Assembly: GCA_013298995.1 (NCBI GenBank)
Contig: JAAFJW010000004.1
Coordinates: 1-47,994 of the forward strand
Length of the DNA: 47,994 bases
From: Sphingobacteriales bacterium
GTDB lineage: Bacteria; Bacteroidota; Bacteroidia; Sphingobacteriales; Sphingobacteriaceae
Reading direction: 5' to 3'
How positions within the stretch are numbered: position 1 is the first letter of the stretch; each line of letters opens with the position of its first letter. A program made the position numbers and the translations under genes. The notes beneath the pieces are model-generated. The model saw only the letters and a list, made by a program, of their open reading frames with translations. It had not been told where the DNA came from and did not search any database. Positions 8,446 through 17,941 of this stretch are shown here, in pieces.

Positions 8446-9708
8446 TCAGATAATCCCCATTCTGTTTGCATCTAATTTTAGTAAAATAAACAACAAAACA
8501 GTAAAACTTATTAACGATGAACCGCCGTAGCTAATGAAGGGTAGGGGAATGCCAATAACAGGTACGAGGCCTACCGTCATACCGATATTAATAAAAAAGT
8601 GGCAAAAAAGTATACAGGCCACGGCATAACCGTATATCCGTGAAAACGATGAGCGTTGCCTTTCGGCAATGTGTATTAAGCGTAAAATTAAAAATAAGTA
8701 AAGCGAAATTACGGTGGCAGTACCTGCAAAACCCCATTCTTCGCCTATGGTACAAAAAATAAAATCGGTACTTTGCTCGGGTACAAAGTTAAATTTTGTT
8801 TGGGTACCTTGCAGGTAACCACGGCCTAGCAAACCGCCCGAACCAATGGCAATTTTAGATTGGTTAACATTGTAACCAGCCCCACGAGGGTCGTTTATTA
8901 AGCCTAAAAGTAAATCGATGCGGGTTTTTTGGTGCGCTTGCAATACATTATTATATACAAAATCAACACTCAAAATAAATACCAACGAAAGTATAAATGT
9001 AGCAATGGTAGTGGCTATAATGCGTTTGTTTTTTTTGTAAGCATAATAAATAATACAAGCCATAACGATGCTGATAGCTGCAATTACTATCATTTTAGTA
9101 AATAATAAGGTGCCTATAAATAATACCACCATCATAAATCCTGCAAATAAAAAATAAGGCGATAGGCCTTCTCGGTATAGCACAAATATTAATGCCACAA
9201 ATACCAATGCCGAGCCTGTATCGGGCTGTAACATAATTAAAAACATGGGAAAAAGGAGGATAGCAGCAGCAGGTAACACGTTTCTAAAATCGTTTAACTT
9301 ACCAGTTAACGAACTAATATATCTAGCCAGCAATAGGCTTGTAGCCCACTTGGCAAACTCCGAAGGTTGTAACCTAAAGCTACCAATGGGTATCCAGGCT
9401 TGGTTGCCCCCTACATTACGCCCTATAAGTAACACAGCTACTAATAGCACAATGGTAACACCATAAAAAACAGGTGATAGCACATAAAAAAACTTAGAAT
9501 CGAGCAGTAAAATTACCACACCTATTATAATAGCAACCATAATAAATAATAATTGCTTGCCCGAATTAGTGCTAAAATCTATTATATATATAGCATTTTC
9601 GTTATATACAGCGGCGTAAATACTAAACCATCCGATAGCGATAAGCGAGATGAATAACATAATACTTATCCAATCTACATTAAAGAAAAAACTGCGTTGG
9701 TTTATCAT
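8446..9708 (-). CDS. rodA: Rod-shape peptidoglycan polymerase RodA (SEDS family)
   Basis: Integral inner-membrane SEDS glycosyltransferase that polymerises lipid II for lateral wall growth together with PBP2. The 420 residues are strongly hydrophobic, with about ten membrane spans. Family motifs are RLQPSEFAKWATSLLLARY (about 115-135), IGSGGLLGRGYLQGTQTKF and FVPEQSTDFIF (about 290-325), and the C-terminal IGIPLPFISYGGSSL. It is the last gene of the mreB-mreC-mreD-PBP2-rodA operon, 21 bp after PBP2. Start ATG at 9708. Confidence 0.95.
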   Translation of the reverse strand: MINQRSFFFNVDWISIMLFISLIAIGWFSIYAAVYNENAIYIIDFSTNSGKQLLFIMVAIIIGVVILLLDSKFFYVLSPVFYGVTIVLLVAVLLIGRNVGGNQAWIPIGSFRLQPSEFAKWATSLLLARYISSLTGKLNDFRNVLPAAAILLFPMFLIMLQPDTGSALVFVALIFVLYREGLSPYFLFAGFMMVVLFIGTLLFTKMIVIAAISIVMACIIYYAYKKNKRIIATTIATFILSLVFILSVDFVYNNVLQAHQKTRIDLLLGLINDPRGAGYNVNQSKIAIGSGGLLGRGYLQGTQTKFNFVPEQSTDFIFCTIGEEWGFAGTATVISLYLFLILRLIHIAERQRSSFSRIYGYAVACILFCHFFINIGMTVGLVPVIGIPLPFISYGGSSLISFTVLLFILLKLDANRMGII

Positions 9709-9729
9709 TTTTGTAATTTAAGTAATGGC

Positions 9730-11820
9730 TTATTTTTTTGTTAAAGTATCGGTTATTGTTTTAGATTTTTTTGTTGATATATATTTTTTGAGGCTATCTT
9801 TTTCTTTTTTTAAGTTTTTTTGTGGGATGTTTTTACGCAATGTATCTAATAATTTTTTGGGTGTTTTTATGGTGAGATTTCTTTTTAGCGTATCTTTTGG
9901 TTTTGCATTACTATTTTTGGTTTCAGGTAGTTTTTTTAAGCTATCTTTTATAAATACCAAACGCAACGAATCTTTAACCCTTTTACTTGCCAATGGGATA
10001 GGTTTTTTGGGCAATAAATTAGCTTTAAGCAATCTATCGGTATAATATTTAGGCCGCGATATGCTGTCTTTTAAATATTTTTCGACCAATAAACTGGCAA
10101 TAGGAGCCGACCATGTGGCACCATAACCCGCGTTTTCTACCACCACAGCAATAGCTATTTTTGGATTATTGCGTGGTGCAAAAGCAAAAAATACCGAGTG
10201 ATTTTCGCCATGCGGGTTTTGTACTGTTCCTGTTTTTCCGCACATTTCAATATCATTTATTTTCGAGTAATAAGCCGTACCTTGTTTTACTACACGGCTC
10301 ATACCTTCTATTACGGGCGAAAAATATTGCGTATCAATACCTACATAATTTTTTTGGGTAAACTCGGGGCGGATAATTTTTTTAGCTCCAATGGCTTTAA
10401 TTAAATGAGGCTTATAATAAAAACCACGGTTGGCCACAATAGCTACTACATTGGCCATTTGTAAGGGTGTAATACCCAGTTCGCCTTGGCCTATGCTTAA
10501 TGAAATATTAAAACCCGAGCCCCATCTTTCGCTTTTCCAGCGTTTGGTATATAATTCGGCAGTGGGTAATAATCCTTTACGTTCGCCAGGTAAATCAATA
10601 TCTAGCTTGCCACCTATACCAAATTTGCTTACCGCCTCACGCCATTTGCGGAAACCATTTATGGGGCGTAAGCCCGATTTATCAACCATTTTGGCATAGG
10701 TATAACCAAAATAAGTGTTGCAAGATTCTTGTATTGCGCCTATTAAATTTAAACTGCCATGCACATGGGTACATTTCATAAAACCACGGTAGCCATAACG
10801 GTATCCGCCTGGGCAACTGTATATGGTATTGTAATCAATGGTTTGAAACTGTTGCGCTACCAGTGCATTAATTATTTTAAAAATAGAACCTGGCGGGTAT
10901 TCGGCCTGTGTGGGGCGTATAAACATGGGCTTGTTACTATCATCCAATAGTTTCATATAATTATTGCCACGTTGGCGGCCTACCATCATATTAGGGTCGT
11001 AGCCTGGGCTACTTACAAAAGCTAGTATTTCGCCCGTTTCGGGCTCAATAGCTACAATGCTCCCAATTTTATTGCGCATTAATTGCTCGCCCATTAGTTG
11101 TATGCGTTTATCTAACGATGCAATAAGGTTGTCGCCCGATACGGCCAAGGTGTCGTATTTTCCTTCAAAAAACCGACCTTTTTCTCGGTTGTGTACATCA
11201 ACCATAATATTGCGTACACCACGCTGGCCTCGTAGCAAATCTTCGTACGATTTTTCGATGCCCGATTTACCTATATAATCGCCTTTATTGTAAAAGCTCC
11301 CCGATTTTTCTATCTCCCTATCGTTTACCTCGCCTATATAGCCCAAAAATTGTGCAGCTGTGCTATCGGGGTAATACCTTACCGAACGGTTTTGTACATA
11401 AAAGCCTGGATATTCGAATAATCTTTCTTGCAAGCCAGCCGATGTTTTGGCCGATAGCTGTTTCTCGAATACCGATGCTCGGTAAAGCGAATATTTTTTT
11501 GCTTTTATAAACTGTTTATCAAATTGTGTTTTTGAAATAGCTATTAAACTACAAAAAGCAAGCGTATCAAATGGTGCAACCTGCCCTGGTATTACCATCA
11601 AATCATATACAGGCTCGTTTTGTGCCAGCACTTTAAGGTTTCGGTCTAATATAATACCTCGGGCAGGGTAAATAATTAAACGCCTCAATACATTGTTATT
11701 GGCCGATAATAAATATTGATCGTCCACTACTTGGATATAAAAAATACGCAATAGTAGCGTAAGTGTAATCGCAATAAAAATGGCTTGTATTACATATTTT
11801 CGGCTAAAAAAACTATCCAT
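9730..11820 (-). CDS. mrdA: Penicillin-binding protein 2 (elongasome transpeptidase)
   Basis: Class B PBP that cross-links peptidoglycan in the rod complex. It has one N-terminal membrane anchor (about 8-30), a dimerisation/pedestal region and a transpeptidase domain. The active-site SIFK has its Ser at residue 312, the SxN motif is in ESCNTYFG, and KTGT begins at residue 529. The 696 residues exceed the usual ~620. The excess is a basic tail from about residue 610 with six variants of a K-D-S/T-L-K/R motif. The start ATG overlaps the mreD stop by one base. The partner gene rodA follows immediately. Confidence 0.94.
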   Translation of the reverse strand: MDSFFSRKYVIQAIFIAITLTLLLRIFYIQVVDDQYLLSANNNVLRRLIIYPARGIILDRNLKVLAQNEPVYDLMVIPGQVAPFDTLAFCSLIAISKTQFDKQFIKAKKYSLYRASVFEKQLSAKTSAGLQERLFEYPGFYVQNRSVRYYPDSTAAQFLGYIGEVNDREIEKSGSFYNKGDYIGKSGIEKSYEDLLRGQRGVRNIMVDVHNREKGRFFEGKYDTLAVSGDNLIASLDKRIQLMGEQLMRNKIGSIVAIEPETGEILAFVSSPGYDPNMMVGRQRGNNYMKLLDDSNKPMFIRPTQAEYPPGSIFKIINALVAQQFQTIDYNTIYSCPGGYRYGYRGFMKCTHVHGSLNLIGAIQESCNTYFGYTYAKMVDKSGLRPINGFRKWREAVSKFGIGGKLDIDLPGERKGLLPTAELYTKRWKSERWGSGFNISLSIGQGELGITPLQMANVVAIVANRGFYYKPHLIKAIGAKKIIRPEFTQKNYVGIDTQYFSPVIEGMSRVVKQGTAYYSKINDIEMCGKTGTVQNPHGENHSVFFAFAPRNNPKIAIAVVVENAGYGATWSAPIASLLVEKYLKDSISRPKYYTDRLLKANLLPKKPIPLASKRVKDSLRLVFIKDSLKKLPETKNSNAKPKDTLKRNLTIKTPKKLLDTLRKNIPQKNLKKEKDSLKKYISTKKSKTITDTLTKK

Positions 11821-12332
11821 TACCTTGCCCTTTTATAAAATAATAATTCGGTAACAAAAATTAAAAATAGTGTAAAGCCTGTGGTTAAAAGTGCTTTACT
11901 AAATAAATTAAAAGCCGCAGTAATATCAAACACTTCAAACATATACAAGCAAAAATGATGGGCAAATGTAAGCAGTAATGCGTAAAAGAAAAACCATCTA
12001 AAACCCATGGTGCTTAAATGGGGCGTTGTTTCGGTTTCTAGGCTATCGTTTTGAACAGTTACACTGATATACAAAATCCTAAGAAAAGCAATAACAGTAC
12101 AGGCTGCGGCATGTAACCCTAGCGTATTGCTAAACACATCAACCAATAAACCTATTAAAAACGATAGTAAAAACAACAACCATTTTGGGGTTTTAAAAGG
12201 CAATAAAAAAATAAATAAGATGTATAAAAAAGGGATGTTAAGGTTATAAATAATTATATTTTTGAGTAGTACTACCTGTATTAGTACAAGTAAAAAAAAC
12301 CTTAAAAAGTTATAAATGATAGTTTTATTCAT
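11820..12332 (-). CDS. mreD: Rod-shape-determining protein MreD
   Basis: Small inner-membrane component of the elongasome, 170 residues with five or six hydrophobic spans. Primary sequence in this family is poorly conserved, so the call depends on size, hydrophobicity and position: it overlaps the end of mreC by 8 bp and the start of the PBP2 gene by 1 bp. A FIGLLVDVFSNTLGLHAAA-like stretch near residue 60 (here IGLLVDVFSNTLGLHAAA) is characteristic of MreD. Confidence 0.88.
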   Translation of the reverse strand: MNKTIIYNFLRFFLLVLIQVVLLKNIIIYNLNIPFLYILFIFLLPFKTPKWLLFLLSFLIGLLVDVFSNTLGLHAAACTVIAFLRILYISVTVQNDSLETETTPHLSTMGFRWFFFYALLLTFAHHFCLYMFEVFDITAAFNLFSKALLTTGFTLFLIFVTELLFYKRAR

Positions 12333-13164
12333 CTGTAGATTTTTTATTTAGGCTTTCGAGATTTTGCTGCTCATTAGCAAATATATTTTTTATCACATAC
12401 ACATATTGTAAGGCATAAAAATTGGTAGCCAATTGTACCGAAATATTTAAAAAACTACCGCCCCCTTTAACGCCTGCTTTTAACACTTTGCCTACTGCAA
12501 TACCTTTTGGGAATGTTACACTAAGCCCCGAAGTACTTATTTTTGTTCCTTTTTTAAGATTTATTTGGTTAGGGATATCGGCCAAGGTAGCCGTTTCCGG
12601 GTTTTCGCCATCCCATAGTAATGGCCCAAAATAAGGTGTACCTTCTATTGATGAGGTGATTTTGGTATCTTCGTGTAAAACCGATTGTATGGAAGCAAAA
12701 TCGGGCGACACATTCCACACAATACCTACCACACCAGTAGGGCATATTACGCCCATCCCTTTTTTTATACCATGTTTACTACCACGGTTTATGGTAATGT
12801 AATTGTTACGGGCATTTACCGATTTGTTAATTACCTCGGCACCTATATATTGATACTGTACACGGTTAATGGTATCGTTAATGGTATTTACAACTACGCT
12901 ATCGTCAAAATGTGAGGCTTTTAATTGGTTTCGTAATAGCGTGTTTTCGGCTACCAATTGTTTGTTTACTGCATCAAGCTGTATGTATTTGCTAACGTTG
13001 TTTACTTGGGTATAAAATTTACCTACCCATTCATTAGAGGTATTAAGGGTGCTTACACGCTGGAAATCGTTGTTTCTAATAATAAGTACAAGCGAGAAAA
13101 TAAAAAATATGATAAACAAAAATAAAGCGCTGTATTTATTTATGAAACGCCATAGATTGTTCAT
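12325..13164 (-). CDS. mreC: Rod-shape-determining protein MreC
   Basis: Periplasmic scaffold of the elongasome that contacts PBP2. The 279 residues comprise a short cytoplasmic start, one membrane span (about 12-30), a coiled-coil-like segment (about 55-85, KQLVAENTLLRNQLKA) and the double beta-barrel domain with INRGSKHGIKKGMGVI, the family signature for the first barrel. It lies 32 bp downstream of mreB and overlaps mreD. Confidence 0.93.
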   Translation of the reverse strand: MNNLWRFINKYSALFLFIIFFIFSLVLIIRNNDFQRVSTLNTSNEWVGKFYTQVNNVSKYIQLDAVNKQLVAENTLLRNQLKASHFDDSVVVNTINDTINRVQYQYIGAEVINKSVNARNNYITINRGSKHGIKKGMGVICPTGVVGIVWNVSPDFASIQSVLHEDTKITSSIEGTPYFGPLLWDGENPETATLADIPNQINLKKGTKISTSGLSVTFPKGIAVGKVLKAGVKGGGSFLNISVQLATNFYALQYVYVIKNIFANEQQNLESLNKKSTDE

Positions 13165-13196
13165 TACTTTATGCTATAAATTTTATTTTTATTGTA

Positions 13197-14228
13197 TTAA
13201 CGACCTTCTTGCATCAAAAATTTAAAGTTATCTAAATTTTTTAAGGATATACCTGTACCTCGCACTACAGCCCGCAAAGGGTCGTCGGCAATGTGTACAG
13301 GTAGTTTTGTTTTTGCGTTTATTCGTTTATCCAATCCTCGCAGCAATGCACCACCACCTGTGAGGTAAATACCTGTTTGGTAAATATCGGCTGATAACTC
13401 GGGCGGGGTAATTTCTAATGCTTTTAATATTGCTTCTTCTATTTTGGATATTGATTTATCTAAACATTGGGCTATTTCGGTGTACGAAACGGTAATTTGT
13501 TTGGGTACGCCTGTCATCAAATCTCGGCCTTGTACGGCAAAATCGGCGGGTGGGTCTTGCAGTTCGGGCAAGGCCGAGCCTACTTCAATTTTTATACGTT
13601 CGGCGGTACGGTCGCCTATCATAATATTGTGCTGGCGGCGTATGTAGTTTACGATATCTGAGTCGAAATTATCGCCAGCAACACGTATAGATTGGTCACA
13701 TACAATCCCCGAAAGGGCAATAACCGCAATTTCGGTAGTACCACCGCCTATATCAATAATCATATTGCCCATTGGTTCTTCTACATCAATACCTATACCC
13801 ACGGCTGCGGCCATAGGCTCGTGTATGAGGTAAACATCTTTGGCACCAGCTATTTCGGCCGATTGCCTTACGGCTCTTTTTTCTACCTCGGTAATGCCCG
13901 ATGGAATGCATATTACCATACGTAGGTTAGGGAAAAACCAGCCTTTGCCGCCGTTTATCATTTTTATCATGCCCCGTATCATGTGTTCGGCGGCGTTAAA
14001 ATCGGCAATCACACCGTCTTTTAGTGGCCTTACAGTTTTAATATTATCGTGGGTTTTGCCTTCCATTTGCATGGCTTGCTTGCCTATGGCGATAACTTTA
14101 TTGGTAGTACGGTCAATGGCTACAATCGAGGGTTCATCTACCACTACTTTATCGTTGTGTATAATAAGGGTATTTGCGGTACCTAAATCTATAGCTATTT
14201 CTTGTGTAAACCAGTTGAATAAACCCAT
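13197..14228 (-). CDS. mreB: Rod-shape-determining protein MreB
   Basis: Actin-like cytoskeletal ATPase that guides lateral wall synthesis at the inner face of the membrane. The 343 residues match the family. Nucleotide-binding motifs are IDLGTANTLI (about 14-23), DIGGGTTEIAVIALSGIV (about 165-182) and YLTGGGALLRGLD (about 288-300). The N-terminal MGLFNWFTQE is the short amphipathic membrane-binding helix. It is the first gene of the five-gene elongasome operon. No convincing TAnnTTTG box is seen in its 91-bp upstream spacer. Confidence 0.97.
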   Translation of the reverse strand: MGLFNWFTQEIAIDLGTANTLIIHNDKVVVDEPSIVAIDRTTNKVIAIGKQAMQMEGKTHDNIKTVRPLKDGVIADFNAAEHMIRGMIKMINGGKGWFFPNLRMVICIPSGITEVEKRAVRQSAEIAGAKDVYLIHEPMAAAVGIGIDVEEPMGNMIIDIGGGTTEIAVIALSGIVCDQSIRVAGDNFDSDIVNYIRRQHNIMIGDRTAERIKIEVGSALPELQDPPADFAVQGRDLMTGVPKQITVSYTEIAQCLDKSISKIEEAILKALEITPPELSADIYQTGIYLTGGGALLRGLDKRINAKTKLPVHIADDPLRAVVRGTGISLKNLDNFKFLMQEGR

Positions 14229-14319
14229 TAAATTATTTTTTTTTAAGATTGTAAAGTTTGCAAAAAAAACTGCTTAATGCTAATCTATTTTGCCTTTGAT
14301 AACGTATTTTGTATAAATT

Positions 14320-15849
14320 TTAGTGTTTAAAGTGCCTAACCCCCGTAAGCACCATTGCAAGCCCTTTTTTATTGGCCATAGCAATCGAATCTTGGTCTTT
14401 TATAGAACCCCCTGGTTGCAAAACTGCCGTAATGCCTGCATCGGCGGCCAGCTCCACACAATCTGGGAACGGGAAAAACGCATCCGATGCCATTACTGCG
14501 CCTTGTAAATTAAAGCCAAAACTGTGGGCTTTTATAATGGCTTGCTTTAAGCTATCAACCCGCGATGTTTGCCCTACACCGCTAGCCATAAGTTGGCTAT
14601 CTTTTACAAATACAATGGTGTTTGATTTGGTGTGCTTTACCACTTTATTGGCAAAGTGTAAATCGTGTAGTTCGTTTTGGTTTGGTATAGCTTGGGTAAC
14701 GGTTTGCATTAAATCTATACCTTCAACGGTATTGTCTTTATCTTGCTCTATTACACCGTTTAGTAAGGTTTTAAATTGTTTTAAAGGTAAAATGGTTTTT
14801 TTTCTTAGCAGGATAATGCGGTTTTTTTTGGCCGATAATATTTCTATGGCTTGCGCCGAGTAGCTGGGTGCTATTAAAACTTCAAAAAACAAATTGCTAA
14901 TTTCGGTAGCCGTGGGCGCATCAACCTCGCCATTGCAAATTAATACGCCACCAAATGCCGATACAGGGTCGCAAGCCAAGGCTTTATGCCAAGCATCGAA
15001 TAAATTAGCCGCACTTGCTATACCACAAGCGTTGGTATGTTTTAAAATGGCAAAAGTAGGTTCGGTAAATTCGTCAATTAAAGCTACGGCTGCATCTACA
15101 TCAACCAAATTGTTGTACGATAGTTCTTTGCCATTAAGTTTGGTAAACATGGCATCTAAATCGCCATAAAAAATACCTTTTTGGTGCGGATTTTCGCCAT
15201 AGCGTAATACGCTGTGTTGTTGTATGCTTTGTTTAAAAACAGGCTCTTGGGCACCGTTATTAAAATAATTAAAAATTGCCGAATCGTAATGTGATGATAC
15301 ATTAAAAGCATTTTTGGCAAACGCTTTACGTTGTGCCAAAGTGGTTTCGCCATTTTGTGCTATCAATATATCGTTTAATGTGCTATAATCTGTTTTTGAT
15401 GAGATAATTACTACATCGTTAAAATTTTTAGCGGCTGCTCTAATAAGCGATATGCCACCAATATCTATTTTTTCGATAATATCGGCTTCGGTAGAAGTTT
15501 TATCTTGTAATGTTTCTTCAAAAGGATATAAATCTACAATTACCAAATCTATTTCGGGTATTTCGTACTCGGCAATTTGTTGTTTATCGCTTTCGTTATT
15601 TCTACGGGTTAATATCCCACCAAAAACCTTAGGGTGTAAGGTTTTAACACGGCCACCTAAAATAGATGGGTAACTGGTTAAATCTTCTACCGCAATAACG
15701 TTAATGCCCAAATCGTTTATAAATTTTTGTGTACCGCCTGTCGAGTAAATATTTACACCTTGCTTGTGTAAGGTTTTTATCAGGTTTTCGAGCTTATCTT
15801 TATAATATACAGATATTAAAGCATTTTTTATTTTTACGGTATTACTCAT
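14320..15849 (-). CDS. purH: Bifunctional AICAR transformylase / IMP cyclohydrolase
   Basis: Catalyses the last two steps of IMP synthesis. The 509 residues comprise an N-terminal IMP cyclohydrolase domain (about 1-195, with the STGGTQKFI loop and the YPFE motif) and a C-terminal AICAR formyltransferase domain. The catalytic Lys-His pair appears in ILKHTNACGIA near residues 268-269, and SDAFFPFPD lies near residue 430. Start ATG at 15849. A TATCTTTG box sits 27 bp upstream. It has its own promoter-like sequence and is not part of the mre operon, although both lie on the minus strand. Confidence 0.96.
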   Translation of the reverse strand: MSNTVKIKNALISVYYKDKLENLIKTLHKQGVNIYSTGGTQKFINDLGINVIAVEDLTSYPSILGGRVKTLHPKVFGGILTRRNNESDKQQIAEYEIPEIDLVIVDLYPFEETLQDKTSTEADIIEKIDIGGISLIRAAAKNFNDVVIISSKTDYSTLNDILIAQNGETTLAQRKAFAKNAFNVSSHYDSAIFNYFNNGAQEPVFKQSIQQHSVLRYGENPHQKGIFYGDLDAMFTKLNGKELSYNNLVDVDAAVALIDEFTEPTFAILKHTNACGIASAANLFDAWHKALACDPVSAFGGVLICNGEVDAPTATEISNLFFEVLIAPSYSAQAIEILSAKKNRIILLRKKTILPLKQFKTLLNGVIEQDKDNTVEGIDLMQTVTQAIPNQNELHDLHFANKVVKHTKSNTIVFVKDSQLMASGVGQTSRVDSLKQAIIKAHSFGFNLQGAVMASDAFFPFPDCVELAADAGITAVLQPGGSIKDQDSIAMANKKGLAMVLTGVRHFKH

Positions 15850-15875
15850 TGCAGGGCTTTTAATTTTTAAAGGTG

Positions 15876-15883
15876 CAAAGATA
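15876..15883 (-). promoter_or_regulatory. Candidate -7 promoter box of purH
   Basis: Minus-strand TATCTTTG followed by C and A, a very typical Bacteroidota -7 element (TAnnTTTG). It lies 27 bp before the purH ATG and implies a leader of about 20 nt. No clear -33 TTTG is present. Confidence 0.45.
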
Positions 15884-15983
15884 GTAAAATAGGTAAATTT
15901 TTTGCTGGGGATAATGCTATTTTGTTGTATATATTTTGGGGTGCTAATGTTTTGTGGGTTAAGTAATGTAGGCTTGATGATAG

Positions 15984-16024
15984 AAAAAAAAAGTCCTCAC
16001 CATTATTGTGATGAGGACTTTTTT
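15984..16024. terminator. Bidirectional rho-independent terminator of rnpB
   Basis: A 13-bp stem, AAAAAAGTCCTCA (15987-15999) with TGAGGACTTTTTT (16012-16024), with T-runs on both strands. It lies 7 bp beyond the 3' end of the RNase P RNA and is correctly placed to end that transcript on the minus strand. Confidence 0.85.
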
Positions 16025-16030
16025 AAAAAT

Positions 16031-16413
16031 GCAAATCTATAAGCCGGGTTCTGTACTTTAGCGTAAAGCGAAAGCCACTATCATTTATCTAGCCATACCG
16101 TTACCGGAATATGATCTATCGACCTACCCGTTACGACAGTGTTGTGCACACATTGGTTCGAGCAAAACCAGATTCGTAACTTATTTGGTCTTTCAACTCC
16201 TGAGGTTTACCACGGTGTACGTCGCCGTACAAAGTCGTGAGCTCTTACCTCGCGTTTTCACCCTTACCTCAATAAAATTAAGGCGGTTTATTTTCTGTAG
16301 CACTTGCTGTCCCCTGTGTTTTTAGGGGCCTTCCCGTTAGGAAGCAGGATGCGCTGTGTTGCCCGGACTTTCCTCTCTCTCGATGATATCGAAACAGCGA
16401 TAGTGCAATTTGC
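16031..16413 (-). ncRNA. rnpB: RNase P RNA, bacterial type A
   Basis: Catalytic RNA of RNase P, which removes the 5' leader of precursor tRNAs. On the minus strand the 5' part contains GAGGAAAGTCCGGGCAACAC, the conserved P4-region strand, and the 3' part contains ACAGAACCCGGCTTA, which pairs in P4/P1. The extreme ends GCAAAT (16408-16413) and ATTTGC (16031-16036) are complementary and define the P1 helix and hence the boundaries, giving about 383 nt. A TAACTTTG box stands just upstream and a strong terminator just downstream. It sits 20 bp after the cytochrome c gene on the same strand. Confidence 0.96.
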
Positions 16414-16417
16414 TTTA

Positions 16418-16425
16418 CAAAGTTA
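16418..16425 (-). promoter_or_regulatory. Candidate -7 promoter box of rnpB
   Basis: Minus-strand TAACTTTG fits TAnnTTTG and ends 4 nt before the predicted 5' end of RNase P RNA. A TTG is found 14 nt further upstream, which is closer than the usual spacer. The good positional agreement with the RNA 5' end is the main support. Confidence 0.5.
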
Positions 16426-16432
16426 ATTTATT

Positions 16433-16858
16433 TTACCTGCAATTTTTTAAGTGATTTTCGATTTCGCTAACATCGTATAATCCTTGCTGGTTACCAAAGG
16501 AGTTGGTTACAAAGGTGAGCAGTTTTGCCAAATCAATAGCAGCTAATTTTGGGTTGGCGGGCATTTTAAAATGATACCCTTGTTGGTGTATAGTAATGCT
16601 ATCGGCTATGCCATATTGTACAATACAGGGCAATATGGCTCTGTGTTTTCTTAAAAATGGGGTATCGGTTAAGGGTGGTATTAATTGTGCTAGGCCTTGG
16701 CCAGTAGCACTGTGGCAATTTTGGCAATGGCTTTTGTAAAGTTGTGCACCATCGGCAAAGTAGCGGGTATATTTTACCGATTGCTCGGTTACGCAGGCGT
16801 TTAATGCGATGCCAAATACGAGTAGCGTGAAGCAAAAACCGAGTAAAATTTTCCTCAT
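16433..16858 (-). CDS. Membrane-anchored c-type cytochrome lipoprotein
   Basis: 141 residues with a lipoprotein signal ending at LNAC (Cys22) and one class I cytochrome c domain. The haem-binding CQNCH is at residues 45-49 and the likely axial Met is M99 in HFKMPANP. It would be exported and anchored to a membrane, where it could pass electrons. It begins 1 bp after the SCO gene ends, so it is translated from the same transcript. The SCO neighbour points to a role around a copper-containing terminal oxidase, which is inference. Confidence 0.88.
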   Translation of the reverse strand: MRKILLGFCFTLLVFGIALNACVTEQSVKYTRYFADGAQLYKSHCQNCHSATGQGLAQLIPPLTDTPFLRKHRAILPCIVQYGIADSITIHQQGYHFKMPANPKLAAIDLAKLLTFVTNSFGNQQGLYDVSEIENHLKNCR

Positions 16859-16859
16859 T

Positions 16860-17510
16860 TTATTTGTCTTTATACTCGTTTAATAAAACCTGCATATCGT
16901 CTATCATTTGTGTAACTTGGGTTTCGTCGGTACCATCGTAGGCTCCTCTAATACGTTTGTTTTTATCAACCAATAAAAAATAACCGCTGTGTACGATGCC
17001 ACCTGGGGCGGCTCGGTCTTCAAAAGTGGACGACATGTAGCTGTTTTTGGCTAAGTTATACACCGTTTCTTTATCGCCGTAAAGGAAATACCATTGCTTA
17101 GCATTTACGCCTAGCTTGTTCGAAAAATTTTTTAAAACCGCAATGCTATCGTGTTTAGGGTCGATAGTGTGCGATAAAAATTTTACTTCGGCATTGCCTT
17201 TATACTTATCGTAAGCCCGTAACATTTGCTTTTTCATAATGGGGCAAATAGAAGGGCAGGAGGTGAAAAAGAAATCGGCAACGTAAATTTTATTATTTAA
17301 ACTATCTTGGTTTATGATGATGCTATCTTGGTTTAAAAAACTAAATTTTGGTATGGTTTGGTAAAGGGTATCAATAACTTCTACACCGTTTACCATTTTT
17401 TTTATAGCCTCACGCTCGCCGTAAATGGGTAATTTTTTAGGTGTTGATGTGCAGCTTGCTACAATTGTAGCTAAACTTAAAAGCGAATATATTTTTAGTT
17501 TGTGGGTCAT
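16860..17510 (-). CDS. SCO1/SenC family copper chaperone lipoprotein
   Basis: 216 residues. The lipobox is at VASC (Cys20), followed by a thioredoxin-fold SCO domain. The copper-binding CPSIC (Cys85, Cys89) and the conserved distal His173 in GIVHSGYFLL are all present, so it should bind copper. The family delivers copper to the CuA centre of cytochrome c oxidase or acts as a thiol reductase. The gene overlaps the preceding lipoprotein by one base and is followed after 1 bp by the cytochrome c gene. Confidence 0.93.
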   Translation of the reverse strand: MTHKLKIYSLLSLATIVASCTSTPKKLPIYGEREAIKKMVNGVEVIDTLYQTIPKFSFLNQDSIIINQDSLNNKIYVADFFFTSCPSICPIMKKQMLRAYDKYKGNAEVKFLSHTIDPKHDSIAVLKNFSNKLGVNAKQWYFLYGDKETVYNLAKNSYMSSTFEDRAAPGGIVHSGYFLLVDKNKRIRGAYDGTDETQVTQMIDDMQVLLNEYKDK

Positions 17511-17941
17511 TATTTTTTGTATTGAGATAAAAATTCATCACTGTTTTTTAAAGCTTTATTGGTTTGGCTTTCTACTTTTTCTATCTCGGTTTTTTGCTTG
17601 TTTAGGTATTCCATAATTTGGGTATGATTTTTACCTGCAAAATCGGGGTTAAAGTTATTCATCCAAGCCATCATGGCTTCGTCGGCTTTGGTTAAATCGG
17701 CATTTAAGTCGTTTGCTTTTTTATAAAAAGCTTCGTTATCTAAATTTGCGTGGTTGGCGTATTGTGTACTGGCCAAAAGTTTGGTAATACTTTGTTTATT
17801 TGCCATTATGGTTTCGCCTTTTTGCATTAACTCGTCGTGGGTTTCAATAATTTTTGCTTGTAATATCTCTTCGGCTTCTTTGGTGTTGTTACAGGCTGTA
17901 AATGAAAGGATTGTGAGTAGGACTAAAATTATTTTTTTCAT
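17510..17941 (-). CDS. Small helical lipoprotein upstream of SCO
   Basis: 143 residues counted from the ATG at 17941, chosen because it starts a lipoprotein signal, MKKIILVLLTILSFTAC. The frame extends 24 codons further upstream but that part is hydrophilic. After the Cys the protein is rich in Lys, Glu, Asn and Gln and almost entirely helical, probably coiled-coil. Comparable proteins next to SCO genes in Bacteroidota carry uninformative names. It probably heads the three-gene operon with SCO and cytochrome c; a link to copper or oxidase assembly is suggested only by position. Confidence 0.75.
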   Translation of the reverse strand: MKKIILVLLTILSFTACNNTKEAEEILQAKIIETHDELMQKGETIMANKQSITKLLASTQYANHANLDNEAFYKKANDLNADLTKADEAMMAWMNNFNPDFAGKNHTQIMEYLNKQKTEIEKVESQTNKALKNSDEFLSQYKK

